From: Varanus komodoensis
Lineage: Eukaryota; Chordata; Lepidosauria; Squamata; Varanidae
Reading direction: 5' to 3'
Assembly (NCBI RefSeq): GCF_004798865.1
Contig: NW_025336481.1
Span: 4,597,550-4,661,549 of the forward strand
Length of the DNA: 64,000 nucleotides
The notes beneath the pieces were generated by a model. It ran no database searches, was not told the DNA's origin, and was given only the letters and a program-made list of their open reading frames with translations. Each line of letters opens with the position of its first letter. The first letter of the stretch is position 1. Made by a program: the position numbers and the translations under genes. Of this stretch, positions 10,803 through 21,699 are shown in pieces.

Positions 10803-13354
10803 ACTAAAATATTGGAAGCCATTGTGGGAGAAAGAAAGTTCCTTCCCATTATGGGTGGTCACCATGTTTTATTTATTCCTTTAGGGCCCTTCCGTATTCT
10901 GCGGCTCAATGCAGTGCATGAAACCCAATGGGAGGAAGGAGAATGGTGGATGGCAGGAGACTTGGTGGCTTCATATAGCTCATGAAAGGCCCACCGCTCT
11001 GATGCTCTACCAGGTGAGTCCCCTGTTGGTGGGGCACCAATGTATAAGGGTCAAATCTGGATCCAATTCTGGCAGCAGCCCCAGTTGGAATTGAACCAGC
11101 TTAGTGCTAGTTAGCAACTTGGGACTGGAAGCTGGGACTGGATGCTCTGCCCAGCTAAATGGGTAATTCGCACGATTACTTCGTCTCTGTAAAGTTTAGA
11201 GCCTGAACCAAAATAGAGTGCATACAAGCATTGCCCTCTTGTGCATCTGTTTGGAAGAGGCCCAAATGATACCAGCTTATGAAAAAAAGGGAAAGAAATG
11301 GCCACTTATTGGTTGGGGTTATTTTGCTGTCAACACTTGCGATTGTACATTAGGCATCTGTGAAATCTGCTCTGGAAATGCTTCATTGTTGTTTCCCTGC
11401 GTTGCTCAGCAAAAATTCCAGTGGTTAACGCCAGTTTCAGCAGTTCGTGCTGTCATTCTTGGAAAGGCAGGGTCTCCGGCTTCCTCACGTGGGGGTGCTT
11501 GGCTCACAGACACACAGTTTGACAAGTATGTCCATTCCCAGGTGGTGTAACCCAACACACATTCCGGTGCAGGTGTTCTTTGCATTGGGATGCACCTCAC
11601 CTGGGACAGCATCATCTTAAGCCTGAACCAGCACGGATGTCCCACTTCAGTTTGCATCTTCTGTTTTAAGTGGGTCTTACTGGAAAAGGTTATCGTGGGA
11701 TGTGACTAGACTGAAGGAAGTCATTTGAACAAAATAGTATAAGACAACGGAGGCAGTGAGATAATGCACAAAGGCCTGTTGCCATGGTACTAAAAACAGG
11801 AAAAGGACCACTGAAAGAAAAAGGGGAATCTCAGGTATGTATGAAAACTCTTTTATTATGGTCCAACACATTTCACACGTGCCGGTTTCCTTCAACTGGG
11901 GTTGCTTATTTTCTGATCGATTTTCTGAAACTAGCATTTCCAGAACACATCAGACAATGATGAAAGGCTTTCTATATGCATGTGGGATCCATTTTCTCCC
12001 TGTGTGGTTCTTTTTTCAAACCTGTGCATTCCCCTCTTGTTCTGCCTCTAAAAATATTAGATCACTTGCTGGAATCACAGGGTTCAGGGAAAGCAAGCAG
12101 GACTGGAGGAGATCTGCTTACAGTTTTGTAATGCTGGTTGGCTTTTCCAAAGTAGGCAAAGGGATGCGAGAGCAGAGACGTACAAGTTCATTAAATCTTG
12201 TCCATCTGATTTTCAGGGGTTGTCAGGACTTTTTTGTTTTATCATTCTCCCTTCGATAGAACCCATTTTTAAAAAAATAACCAGAATGTCATTCTAGCTG
12301 TGCTAATTTTCATTAGACCTCATGTGCCACAACTGCACCAGGAAAAGAAGGCCTGTAGAGTCTGCCTGACTCAGTAAAACCCATCCACAGAGGAATCTGT
12401 CACTTGATTCCTATGCATCCAAACTTATTTCATTCTGTTGCAGATTTTAGCAATAACCCTGGATGAGTATACTTAGAAGAAACATTGGCTGCAGAATGAT
12501 GGCTTTGTTATAGACCTTGCCTACTGCTCAGATGTTCCTAATACTGTGGGGAAAGGGGAGATCACAGAGGGGTAATGGAGGGCAGAGCCTGGTGAGTTAG
12601 GTGGAAGAACACACGGGTTGCGTCTGGCCCATGGGCCAGAGGTTCCCCACACTTGGTTTTGCCAAGCCCAGGCTCCCTGTAAGGGGACTTCAGTGACTAG
12701 TCTTGTACCTTGACCTATAGTCCTCCACATTTTCACCTTGCCTTTCCATATCAATCTAATATAAATAGTACAAACCTGTTAAGAAGGAAGACGGACCAGA
12801 AGATATGGAAGACTTTGCTCAAACGAGCCAAAGATCTTATGGGGGATGGGGTTCAGCTGGATCTCAAGATCCCTTCCAGGCTTGGGAGTCTGAACTGTAA
12901 AACTGGGATCTGCTACTTTGGTTGAGCCAGTTTTTGGAGGCTAAGTTAATCGCAAAGAGACTGGCCTTTGTTAAGGAGAAGGAGACACAGAAACACGGTT
13001 TTCTTCCTCCACCTGTCTCCTTTGTGGTTGTTGTCACCCAGCTGTGACTGTGTCAATAAAAGCAGCACGTTGTTTCTGTGTCCTGTTTGCCTCTAGCAGA
13101 CAGTTTCATACCCATGGTATTTAGATAACGCTACCTTATCAGGCAATAACTAGGATATTAAAAAGCAAACAGACCCACCCAACTGCTACAGATGAAGTAC
13201 AACCTATCAGCCTTTGGTTATGGGTCCAGCAGGTGTTTGCACTGAAAAATAAATACGAATGAGGCAGTTGGGTGAAAGGATTTTTATAAAAACTTATCGG
13301 TTTCAATATATCAAACAATGTTTACAGAATATGATAAAGCAGGAGGGCACCTTC
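10803..13354. other. unassigned sequence
   Basis: About 2.5 kb without a recognised gene or repeat. A short internal duplication (gggactggaagctgggactgg) lies at 11120-11145. Open frames are short and overlap on both strands. Confidence 0.5.
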
Positions 13355-13420
13355 TCTAACCCGGCTCTCTCCAGATGTGCTGGATTACAACTCCCATCAG
13401 CCCCAAGCACCATACCATAA
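13355..13420. repeat. palindromic MITE-like repeat P, left arm only
   Basis: It reads ccagatgtgctggattacaa then ctcccatcagcccc, the left arm of the palindromic repeat whose two arms are seen together at 19.5 kb. Confidence 0.6.
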
Positions 13421-14119
13421 ATACCTATAATAGCGGTAACTGTTAAATGAAAACACATGTCAAAAAGGTTTCTCAGAATCACCAAGGAAAGGAACTAACC
13501 TCTACAGCCATGAAAAATGAGCTGTTTAGTTTTACCAAATTTTTAGCCCTGACCTGGAAGTAGAATTCATTTTATGTTCTGGTCCTGGCTTCTAACTGTT
13601 TGTTTCTGAATCATGGCTTTTTTAAAGGAGAATTTGGAACGGCTTAGTGGTATATCGTCCACACACAGCGGATGCTGTCATGGTGTCTTTGGTGCATGCC
13701 ACATATTTTGTTCCTTTGACTCATGCTCCATGACATTTTGAAGGCTGCACAGACTGTGGGAGCAAACTGGGACTAGGACATGAATTCCAACAGAACTTAT
13801 CTTGAGATGAGAGCGAAGTCAGAACTAAGAGTGAAGTAAGACAAAGCGAGCAAGTGTGTTTACACAGACCTAATCTCCAAGAAGGTCTAATCTCCCATCC
13901 TTCTTGGAGCCAAAACACATGTTATTTCAAAGCTGCACCTAGCAGCTTAGTCTTTCCACCCCATTTTTACTCTAGAGTAGGCACAGTGGGTCTGAGCCAG
14001 ATAGAAGGGTGGTCTTTAGGATCTGGACCATGCCACCAGTTTTTACAAAAGGAAAAAAGTACTGGGCAGGTAGAGATGTCTGCTTGGGTCTCTCCTGGAT
14101 GGAGGTCAGAGCCCTGAAT
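13421..14119. other. unassigned sequence
   Basis: No gene or known repeat recognised. Confidence 0.5.
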
Positions 14120-14225
14120 TGACCAGAGATGAGCAAGGTTGTCAGGAATGGGACATTCTGGAGGACCTTCACTCACAGGGTCACCATAAGTCAGAGACAA
14201 CTTGGTAGCAAATCATAACTACACA
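14120..14225 (+). mobile_element. RTE/Bov-B-like LINE 3' terminus
   Basis: It contains gggacattctggagg, cactcacagggtcaccataa and gtcagagacaacttggtag, the RTE 3' untranslated end. Only ~100 bp remain. Confidence 0.65.
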
Positions 14226-14229
14226 AACT

Positions 14230-15379
14230 GACTAATTAGATTCTGGAACAACTGAAGTCAACCCTTCCAGAAATGGGGCAGGTTCAGATCTAGTCACACT
14301 TGGACCTGACCTACTGAAATCAAGAGGAATTAAGTGACTAGCTAAAGAGCCCCAACCTAGGTGTGGTCCACTTCCACCTGGACCTGGGATATGCAGGAAT
14401 CCCCATGCGGGGGGAGCCCAAGGGCCACAAGGCGGCATGGATCGAGGCCACGGGTGGGGAAGAGCCCTCCAGCGGGCAGCTTCACCCCCTCTCTGCTTCC
14501 TGCACTGGGAAGGACCTGAGAGACCTTTGAGGGGGAGCCGCATGGTTACCCCTGCTCAGAAATAAGAGTGAGGCTTCCTCCCCTTGCTGGCCTTGAGGAT
14601 GCAGGGCAGGGAGGTCTGGGAGAGGGGCGCCTTCTGAAGTACCATAGGCTAGGGATGTGTCAGGGCTCCAAGGAAGCTCTCCTGCTAGTATTCACAGGCT
14701 TCCTTCCTCTGGGGCTCTGCCTGGCTGTAGAAAGTGAGCTAAGCCAACAGGAAGTCCATGAATGCTCGCGGAACGAAGGTTGTGCCGCCAGAAGCGTCTT
14801 CCACGTCATGTGCAACAGCAGAAACAAGGACTGCAGTGAAAGAGGGTCACCACTTGTGCCACGTTCCGGTGAGGCCCCATTCCTGGTGAGCACTGTGAAA
14901 ATGCCGGGCGAGCCCCCCAGGAGCTTGGGCTCATGGCAGTGGCAAGGTGGGCTAGAGTGTGGGGAGCCCAGCCCAGGAAATCGGACGCATTCCCACCCCA
15001 AAAACCCATTCTGCACCCACCCACACCAACAATGGGCTGGCACGGGCAGGGGCAGGAGGTTGCGCGCTGTCGGCGATGAGCAACAGTGTGTATGGGGGGA
15101 TCGTGTTGGGTGGAGAAGACACAGGTGCACTCAGGAAACTTCTCCCAGCAACAAGAACTGATGCTCCAAGCCCTCTGATAGGATAGAAATGAGCCGACTT
15201 GGGCAGGAATGAGGAGCCAGAGATGCTCTGAAGGGGAGGAATCGGAAGGGGGACTCCTCCACGTCCTCCATATCCCATCTAATTACTTTCTCACTCACTC
15301 ACTCTCTAACAACCTCTCCCCGAGCAGTGCTCGGATGTCGTCCCTCCCCGAGGAGCACGGTTAAGCTCCCTGTGGCCGC
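14230..15379. other. unassigned, GC-rich centre
   Basis: The part 14380-15120 is clearly richer in G and C than its surroundings. A 197-codon plus frame and a 156-codon minus frame overlap there, which is expected in GC-rich DNA; neither shows a domain. It could hide an exon but nothing supports one. Confidence 0.4.
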
Positions 15380-15830
15380 CATGAATACGAGCATGGCTCC
15401 TGTTTGCTCCGTGGGCCGCGTTCTCCCTCCGCTGATCTAATTAAAGGAGCAACCCTTCTCCAGCAGTGGCTCAGCCGATTATCGGCATGCCATATGGCCC
15501 GGGAGGCAGGGCGGAGGGTCAGGGGCTGCAGTTGTGCGCTGTTCCAAACTTCTGTCTTGGCTCAGCCTTTGCCCACGGAGACGGATAATCTTGTTGTCTG
15601 CCACAGTCATGCAGAAGGCCATGAATAAAGTTTCCTCAGCAACCCTTTGAAATGTAAAGGGTTCTTGAAGGAGCCCTGCGCAGCCCACTTTGGGGTATTT
15701 AACCAGCTCACTAGAGAATCTTTTGCCATCTGCAGTGGGCTCTTAAAAGTGATCTTGAATGTGCTCAGTGGCTTAATGCAGGCAACAGTTTAATTTCATT
15801 AGCATTTTAATTAGGTGGCAGTTTCGGAGT
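15380..15830. other. candidate conserved non-coding block
   Basis: A repeat-free stretch with ctgatctaattaaagg near 15434, gtttaatttcattagcattttaattagg near 15790 as TAAT-rich clusters, and gggtatttaaccagc near 15694. No coding frame is convincing. Enhancer-like composition only. Confidence 0.3.
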
Positions 15831-16079
15831 GGGACAGGGGGAAGAAAGGGGCAGCTCATGTCTGCTCACCACAGTGCGGTCAGGCCAGAACTATGAGGTG
15901 TGGCCATGTGCCTCCCAAACTGGGATCACTGGTCCTTTCTTTGAGAAAGGCCAGCGCTGCGCACGCAGCCTGGAATTCTGGACAGCATGTGGTGAGCTGA
16001 CCTCCACTCAGTGACAAAGATGGAGGTGCCTCCGAACGTTTCCTCTTCTTTTTCCTCTTCCTCTTCCTCATCTTTTCCA

Positions 16080-17195
16080 CCTTTTCCCAGTACTGAGACT
16101 CAAGCCAGTTCACAACATGAAAAGATTTGTACAATTCAAACATGAATTAAACTGTGCAACTGTTAAAAAAGAGTAAATCATCTGCAAAATTAAAACCATA
16201 TCAGTGCTATAATTAAGGCAGCAATAAAAAGAATATAAGCAGCAGAACTAGTCCATGCAATTTCATAGGTCCAGCCTTTTTTCAAAGGCCTGATGGAACA
16301 GAAGAAATTTTGCCTGTTTCTGAGATCATAAACAGAGAAGGCACCAGTCTAGGCTTCTGGGGCATGTTAGCTAAGTGGCGTCATACCTCAATCCTATTAA
16401 TTTTGGATAGCTTAGCAAAGTTTGCTTTAGTTTATTTGCAGAGAAGCAGAAGTTTTGCAAGGAGCTTTGATCAGAAGCTGGGGTATTGCAAAGCTTAGTT
16501 TGATTTAATTCCAAGGAACTTAGGACGTGCGGCCTACTTTGTCCTGCACTAGGATTTTTGGGTCTCACTACCTCTGCATTTGTGCATCTACATATACACG
16601 GAAATACCACTGAGTTACAGAGATGATAAACATAAAACTGATTTAAGAATTGCTTGAACGAACAGGCTCAAAATAGGAACACTGACAATTCTGGCTCAGA
16701 AGCTATGCTGACATCACTTGTACATGTTAATAGTTTAATGCATATCTTTTCTGGCCTTCCATGTGGGACACACAAGGTTGCACATGTACAACAAACAAAA
16801 GCAAAATACAACAAACAAAAGCATATTGAATTAAATCCAGAAGCAGAAAACGTAACACCACAGAGCCAGCAAACAACCGGAAGACAAAACTTTTACAGAG
16901 CATTTGAATAAGAAGTGGAACAGATGAGCTTTCTAGGTGAAAGTTTCAGAACTTGGGTGCCACAACAGTTAAGGCCCTGCGCTGTGGTTCCACAGCTGCA
17001 ATTCCATTGGCGGGGGAACAGAAGGAGGGACAATCCCCGTAGACTGAAGCAAGGAGGTGGGAGACTGTGGAAACAGATGATCGTCTAGATAGCCTGGCTG
17101 CAAGCCGTTTCATCGCATGCACTTTGACTTGAATTAAATTGGCAGCCTGAAAAGATTTCAACCTCTTACGTGGACAAAGATCACAAGCCACGGGC
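16080..17195 (-). mobile_element. old L2-like LINE 3' region
   Basis: Two blocks fit the L2 minus-strand layout. At 16260-16330 caaaggcctgatggaacag aligns with the 'aaaggtctt-acctggcgcc' block. At 16940-17040 cttgggtgccacaacagtta aligns with the 'ggcgccaccgcagagaa' block of younger copies. High divergence suggests an old insertion, possibly two. Confidence 0.45.
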
Positions 17196-17439
17196 AGCTT
17201 CAGGGGCTCCTCATCTCAACATGGGATGGTTTCAGGAGACTTCTTCCGTTTGGTGTTGACCTACATGTCCGGGCTTGCTTTGCTGGCCTGATCTTCCTAG
17301 TCTGAGAGTCGATGGGGGGCTGAAAGTGACAAGCATGCTTCAAAGTGCAGGAAACACGCCAGTCGTTAGCAACAACCCCCTGCTTGCTGACAAGAATGGG
17401 GCTAGCGGGACCCCTGGATGATCTCATGATCGATCACAT

Positions 17440-17660
17440 CTTTGCTAGGGATGTGCAAATCAGCAGACCTTGATTCATCAAAGCTCTCCAAGTTCTACGC
17501 ACCAAGTTCATTCTAATCATGTCCACATCAGACTGTGAGCTGCATGAAAATTTGTGTGCGTTACTTCCACATGCTTTTCCAAATGTACATTCAGTTGTGT
17601 GTACTTTTGGAAATGTGAGCTTTCTTCTCCCATTGATTTAGGCATGTTTGCCTGCCATGT
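17440..17660 (+). repeat. dispersed AT-rich repeat Y, copy 1 (family unknown)
   Basis: It starts at gctagggatgtgcaaatc and ends in ctcccattgatttaggcatg. The end matches the reverse complement of 35338-35470. A CR1 fragment follows directly. The gctagggatgtgcaaa start resembles a DNA-transposon terminus, but no partner end is visible here. Confidence 0.4.
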
Positions 17661-17664
17661 TTCA

Positions 17665-18350
17665 AAAGTATGACCTCTGGCACCAGCCGGCTCCACTCAC
17701 AACATGCCCACCATGTGCATGTCCAGCCTGTCCTTGAACACCCTCATCGATGGGGCCTCAACGACCTCCCGTGGAAGCCCATTCCACACCCTCGGGGTCC
17801 TGACTGTCAGGAAGTGCTCCCTGGCATCCAAATGGAACCTGGGTTCCCTGAGCTTTGCTCCGTTGGAGCGCATCCTGCCTTCCTCTGCAGGGGAGAACAG
17901 GTCTTGACCCACCTCCATGTGACACCCCCTCACATACCTGTATGTCGCCAACAGATCCCCTCTGAGTCTCCTTTTCTCCAGGCTAGAGACCCAGTTCCCT
18001 CAGTCTTGCCTCATACCCCATCCCCTGCAAACCGGCCACCAACCTTGTGGACCTTCGCTGCACTGACTCTAACCTGGCTATATCCTTCCTGTAATGAGGG
18101 GCCCAAAACTGAACACAATACTCAAGTTGCGGGTGCACCAGAGTCGTATAGAGTGGTAGTAATACCTCTCTCAATCTAGAAGCCACACTTCTGGCTATGC
18201 AACCAAGGGTGGCGTTCGCCCTCTTGACCACCGCATCACACGGCTGGCTCATGTTCAGCCTGCAGTCAACCAGCACCCCGAGGTCCCTTTCACAAGTGCT
18301 GCTCTCCAGCCACTTGTACAGGTTAGGGACCTCTAGATCAAGAAGTCACA
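17665..18350 (-). mobile_element. CR1 LINE, longest fragment of its subfamily
   Basis: The minus strand codes, in two frames, the end of the reverse transcriptase and the C-terminal region: MLVDCRLNMSQPCDAVVKRA, then [33 protein letters not shown] and ESVQRRSTRLVAG (17983-18276), followed by GCHMEVGQDLFSPAEEGRMR and [20 protein letters not shown] (17697-17951). The two pieces are contiguous in a normal CR1, so a frame change lies between them near 17960. Unlike its sisters it lacks the aaacatagaaac terminus, so its 3' end is missing. Confidence 0.9.
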
Positions 18351-18409
18351 CTTGATCTAATATACCTCATTGTGTCTCAGTAAGGTGAACTCTCTGACTA
18401 AGAGTGTTT

Positions 18410-18632
18410 AATTAGTTTGGTATAGTGCTTAGACTGGTGGATGGGACTTGGAGGATCTGGGTTCTATTCCTCCTCTTCACCCATGAAGCCCACCGGGTGA
18501 TGCTGGGCCAGTCAGCCTAACTTATCTCACAGGGTTGCTATGAGAATACAATGTAAAGGAGGACTATCTAAACTGCGTTGGGTTCCTTGCAAGAGGGAAA
18601 AAGTGGGATATAAATATAAACAAATAAATAGG
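18410..18632 (+). mobile_element. Sauria-type tRNA-derived SINE
   Basis: A box TGGTATAGTGC (18418-18428) and B box GGTTCTATTCC (18460-18470) mark the tRNA-like head. The body has ctgggccagtcagcctaac and ctcacagggttgctatgag, and the tail is agtgggatataaatataaac with aaat units. Nearly full length; no target-site duplication seen. Confidence 0.85.
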
Positions 18633-19281
18633 TCTAACAGCACTAGCAGTGTTGTACAATCTCTGCTCCTAGTGAGGCATGCAACCAGTATTTTGGTAAA
18701 AGTCCTGCTTAATGGTGCAGAAAGGTGACCGGTGAGCCCACGTCCTTATGCTCAAATTGGCCTGTCCCAGAGCCGTACCAGAAAAGGGGAGAACTGCAGT
18801 TCCTTCCCCCAGAATAGAAGTCCCTTTGCATAAATCTCCTGCATTTTCCTGCTTTGTCTGCCTCTTTCAAGAGCTGCGTGCTTAAGCAACCCAGCACCAG
18901 GGCATCCTCGTCTCTCTTTACTGGCTCTTCTTTTACCACGGAATTCTTAGCTGCCCCAGCCTCATAATTCACATTGCTTAATCCTAATCTCTTTTCTTTA
19001 TCTCTCAGGTCTCATTCATCCATTGTAAATCGTATGCACGGCTGGCAAAACCAGATAATTCCGAAGGTCCCAGGAGATTATGGGCCCCACCAATGGTGGA
19101 GTGTGGATGGGGTGACCTCTGGGTCGGACTCATGTAAAGAAAGAACAAGCCCCAGAATTTGAGGGTCCAGCTCTAATAGAATGTTTAAAATACAGTTTCT
19201 GGAGTTGTTATGTGTGCCACGCCTCTTGGGGATTCCATGTATAAAAGAACTCTTACTTGTAAATGGCATTATCACCCATCC
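18633..19281. other. unassigned sequence
   Basis: No gene recognised. A TATA-like tataaaag occurs near 19241 without further promoter context. Confidence 0.45.
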
Positions 19282-19366
19282 CAGAGATTTGCAGATGTGA
19301 TGTAAAATTCATAATTCAGTGATGTAAAATTCAGAGATTTGCAGATGTGATGTAAAATTCATAATT
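19282..19366. repeat. tandem duplication of a 50-bp unit
   Basis: Bases 19282-19316 recur exactly at 19332-19366 (period 50), and the word gatgtaaaattca occurs a third time in between. About 1.7 copies are present. Confidence 0.9.
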
Positions 19367-19465
19367 TATTGGAACAGTCAGATCTTCCACAGAGTGGGCC
19401 AGAAGCCAACCAAGCCAAACCTCTGGAAAAACAAAATCCCAGAGTGGGTAATCCTTATAGTTCTG

Positions 19466-19560
19466 GTCCTCCAGATGTTTGGACCTACATGCCCCTTCAG
19501 TCCGACACAGCATGGCCAGTGTGAGGTTTTGTGGGAGTTACAGGCCAAAACATCTGCTCA
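19466..19560. repeat. palindromic MITE-like repeat P, both arms
   Basis: Left arm ccagatgtttggacctacat and right arm gggagttacaggccaaaaca + tctg are inverted copies around a core with cagcatggccagtgtgagg. This is the clearest two-armed copy of the family. Confidence 0.7.
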
Positions 19561-19639
19561 AGCTGGTCCAGAGATATCTGGAATTCCTAAAACTCTGCTG
19601 CATACAATGTCTGATTTAACCAAAGGAAATCTGGGAAAT

Positions 19640-20085
19640 GCTTTCACTAGGATCACTTTGTATGGGTGTGAAATCTGGACAGTGAAGAAAGGGACAGGAA
19701 GAAAATGTAGGCATTCAAAACATGGTGCTGGAGGAGAGCTTTGGGAATACCTTGGACCAACAGTAAGATGCACAAGGGGGTCCTAGATCAAATAAATCCA
19801 GAGCTTTTCTTGGAAGCAACAGGACAAAATGGAGGCTGTCAATACTTTGGCTACATCCTGAGAAGGCAAGGCTCCCTGGAGAAGCCCGTCATGCTAGGGA
19901 AAGTTGAAGGCAAAAGATGAAAGGGAAGACCAAATAGGACATGGCCTGACTCCATCAAGGAAGCCGCAGCCTTGAATTTGCAAGAGCTGAGCAGGGATGT
20001 CATGCATGGGACCTTTTGAAGGGCTCTCATTCATAGGGTCACCATAAACTGAAGATAACTTGATGGCACAGCATACCGAATGATG
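19640..20085 (+). mobile_element. RTE/Bov-B-like LINE 3' end
   Basis: It codes in pieces LYGCEIWTVKKGTGRK, a 'W-ELW-Y-GPTV-C' region and the final 'GR-RGRPNR-WPDSIKEA' block, then ends in tcatagggtcaccataaact and aacttgatggcacag. The order matches the RTE C-terminus and 3' end; the frame is broken. Confidence 0.8.
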
Positions 20086-20589
20086 TCGTCCTTGGGCCCC
20101 TTATTTATGCTGCTCCAGGGGGTCCCCCATCCCTCCAGGCAGCTCTTCAGGGGGAAGCAGGAAGCAGAAACTTTCCCCATCTTCCTCCCGTTTCCTCCAG
20201 TGGGAAAGTTCCACCCACAGGAAATCTGGGTGCAGCCAAGAGTTCATTTCTTAGGTATTGTGAGCAGCTTTGGACATCATGTTTTGTGAACAGTCGCCAG
20301 GTACTGACCTTGCTGGTTGTGGTGATGACTGACGATTGACAAAGAAACAAATGATTTGGTTCTAATTTGATAGGTGGAGGGAATGTTCCTTGTCTGGGGG
20401 AACATTCAGATGTGTGAACCACACCTGCAGACAAGAATGGTACGACCCATGTGCAGATAAGTTTATCACCTCAGTGAGAGAAGGCAAAGGGTGGTATAGA
20501 AGGCAGGTGGCCCTATTACAGATTCCCAACCCAAATTCTAGCTTTTCAGACATTGAGGGCATGGAGGATGTAAAAGAGGCTTCATCCGT
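20086..20589. other. unassigned sequence
   Basis: No gene or known repeat recognised. Confidence 0.5.
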
Positions 20590-20705
20590 CTGGTGCCCTC
20601 CATATGTCTTGGGCTTTGGATCCCTTTAACCCCACAGTCATGGCCAATGCTCAAGAATGTTGTCAGCTGCAGTTCAAAACTTCTGGAAGGGATGGGGCTG
20701 GGGAA
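20590..20705. repeat. palindromic MITE-like repeat P, diverged
   Basis: Left arm remnant ctggtgccctccatatgtct, core cagtcatggccaatgctcaa, right arm tcagctgcagttcaaaactt + ctggaagg. Confidence 0.5.
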
Positions 20706-21271
20706 CACAGAACCGGAAGAGACTTCATTTTTGAGGATGAATTCTCGAAAGCTGAATGATACATTATAAATATTCCCAAATGGTCCAGGTATAGAAAGCC
20801 AGACAAGAGCTGGTCTTGTTAATTTCCATTCCATCTAAGTCACATGGACCACAAAAACAACATTTTAATTTAAAATTCAATTTCTGACTCCACATTCATT
20901 CACAGGCATTGCCACAGAGCGGGGATTTCATTAAAGGGTTTAATAGATTTTATAAGAGTTGTCAGATCCAAAAAGGTTATGGAGCAAATGCATTCTCTCT
21001 GCTTCCAGAATTTCAACTGCAGTCCAGTAAACAAATTTACCATGAAAATGGAAACAGGAGGGGGACCCCTCCACACACCGAGTTGCACACACAAGGAGAG
21101 ACAGACCTTGTATGAGTGACCTGAAGACCTCAAGGTGAGACCAAAGAGCCTCTCTATTCCCTTGCTTGAATTAGGATCAAATGGCATCTATTCCATTCAT
21201 CTATCTGCACATTTAGCTTCTGCCAGGCCTGTCATGCGAGGCTAATCTTGGCATATCACATATTCCCATCC
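20706..21271. other. unassigned sequence
   Basis: No gene or known repeat recognised. Confidence 0.5.
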
Positions 21272-21350
21272 AGACGATGGGAATTCTGGGAATTCTGGGT
21301 GTTGCAGTCCAAACATGTCTGGAAGGCACAAGGTTGGGGAAGGCTGGCAT
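21272..21350. repeat. palindromic MITE-like repeat P, right arm
   Basis: It reads cagacgatgggaattctggg, then tgttgcagtccaaacatgtc, then tggaaggcacaaggttgggg. The gggaattct word is duplicated in tandem. Confidence 0.55.
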
Positions 21351-21499
21351 AGAGTCCTGTAGGCCAAGGACAACTAAGCTCAGCTTAGTGGGAGATGTTG
21401 TTTCAGTAGCTTTCTAGCTGCTGCTGCACCCCTTTCCATCTTGGCTTAGGGCCTACGATTGTGGTGATCCTCTCTGGATCCAGCTCCCTTCTGTTCATC

Positions 21500-21690
21500 A
21501 GACTTCTTCTCATGCTTGACCCTTCCTTAGGAAGTGCGCCAAGCTGAGAGGAAGTCTGCAAACGCTTGTGCAGAACTCCGGTGGCACAACCAGCAACCTT
21601 CCTCTGAAGTTTGTGCAGCAAAACAACGACCGCAAATCACGTGCACAGAAGAGGGACGCTGCTTGCACAACATTCGCACAGGACTGATTC
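21500..21690 (+). repeat. dispersed repeat X, copy 2 (family unknown)
   Basis: It shares ccttaggaagtgcgccaagc, aagtctgcaaacgcttgtgc, agaactccggtggcacaacc, agcaaccttcctctgaag and gtgcacagaagagg with the stretch at 62.1 kb (plus), and the first blocks with 2.6-2.8 kb (minus). Confidence 0.5.
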
Positions 21691-21699
21691 CTGGCAGGC

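Noticed and set aside
14568-15161. 197-codon open frame in GC-rich DNA, opposite a 156-codon frame
   Set aside because: No domain, no splice context, and GC-rich DNA gives long chance frames on both strands.
18700-19280. Possible LTR-like stretch with a TATA word near 19241
   Set aside because: No paired terminal repeat, primer-binding site or gag/pol similarity was found.
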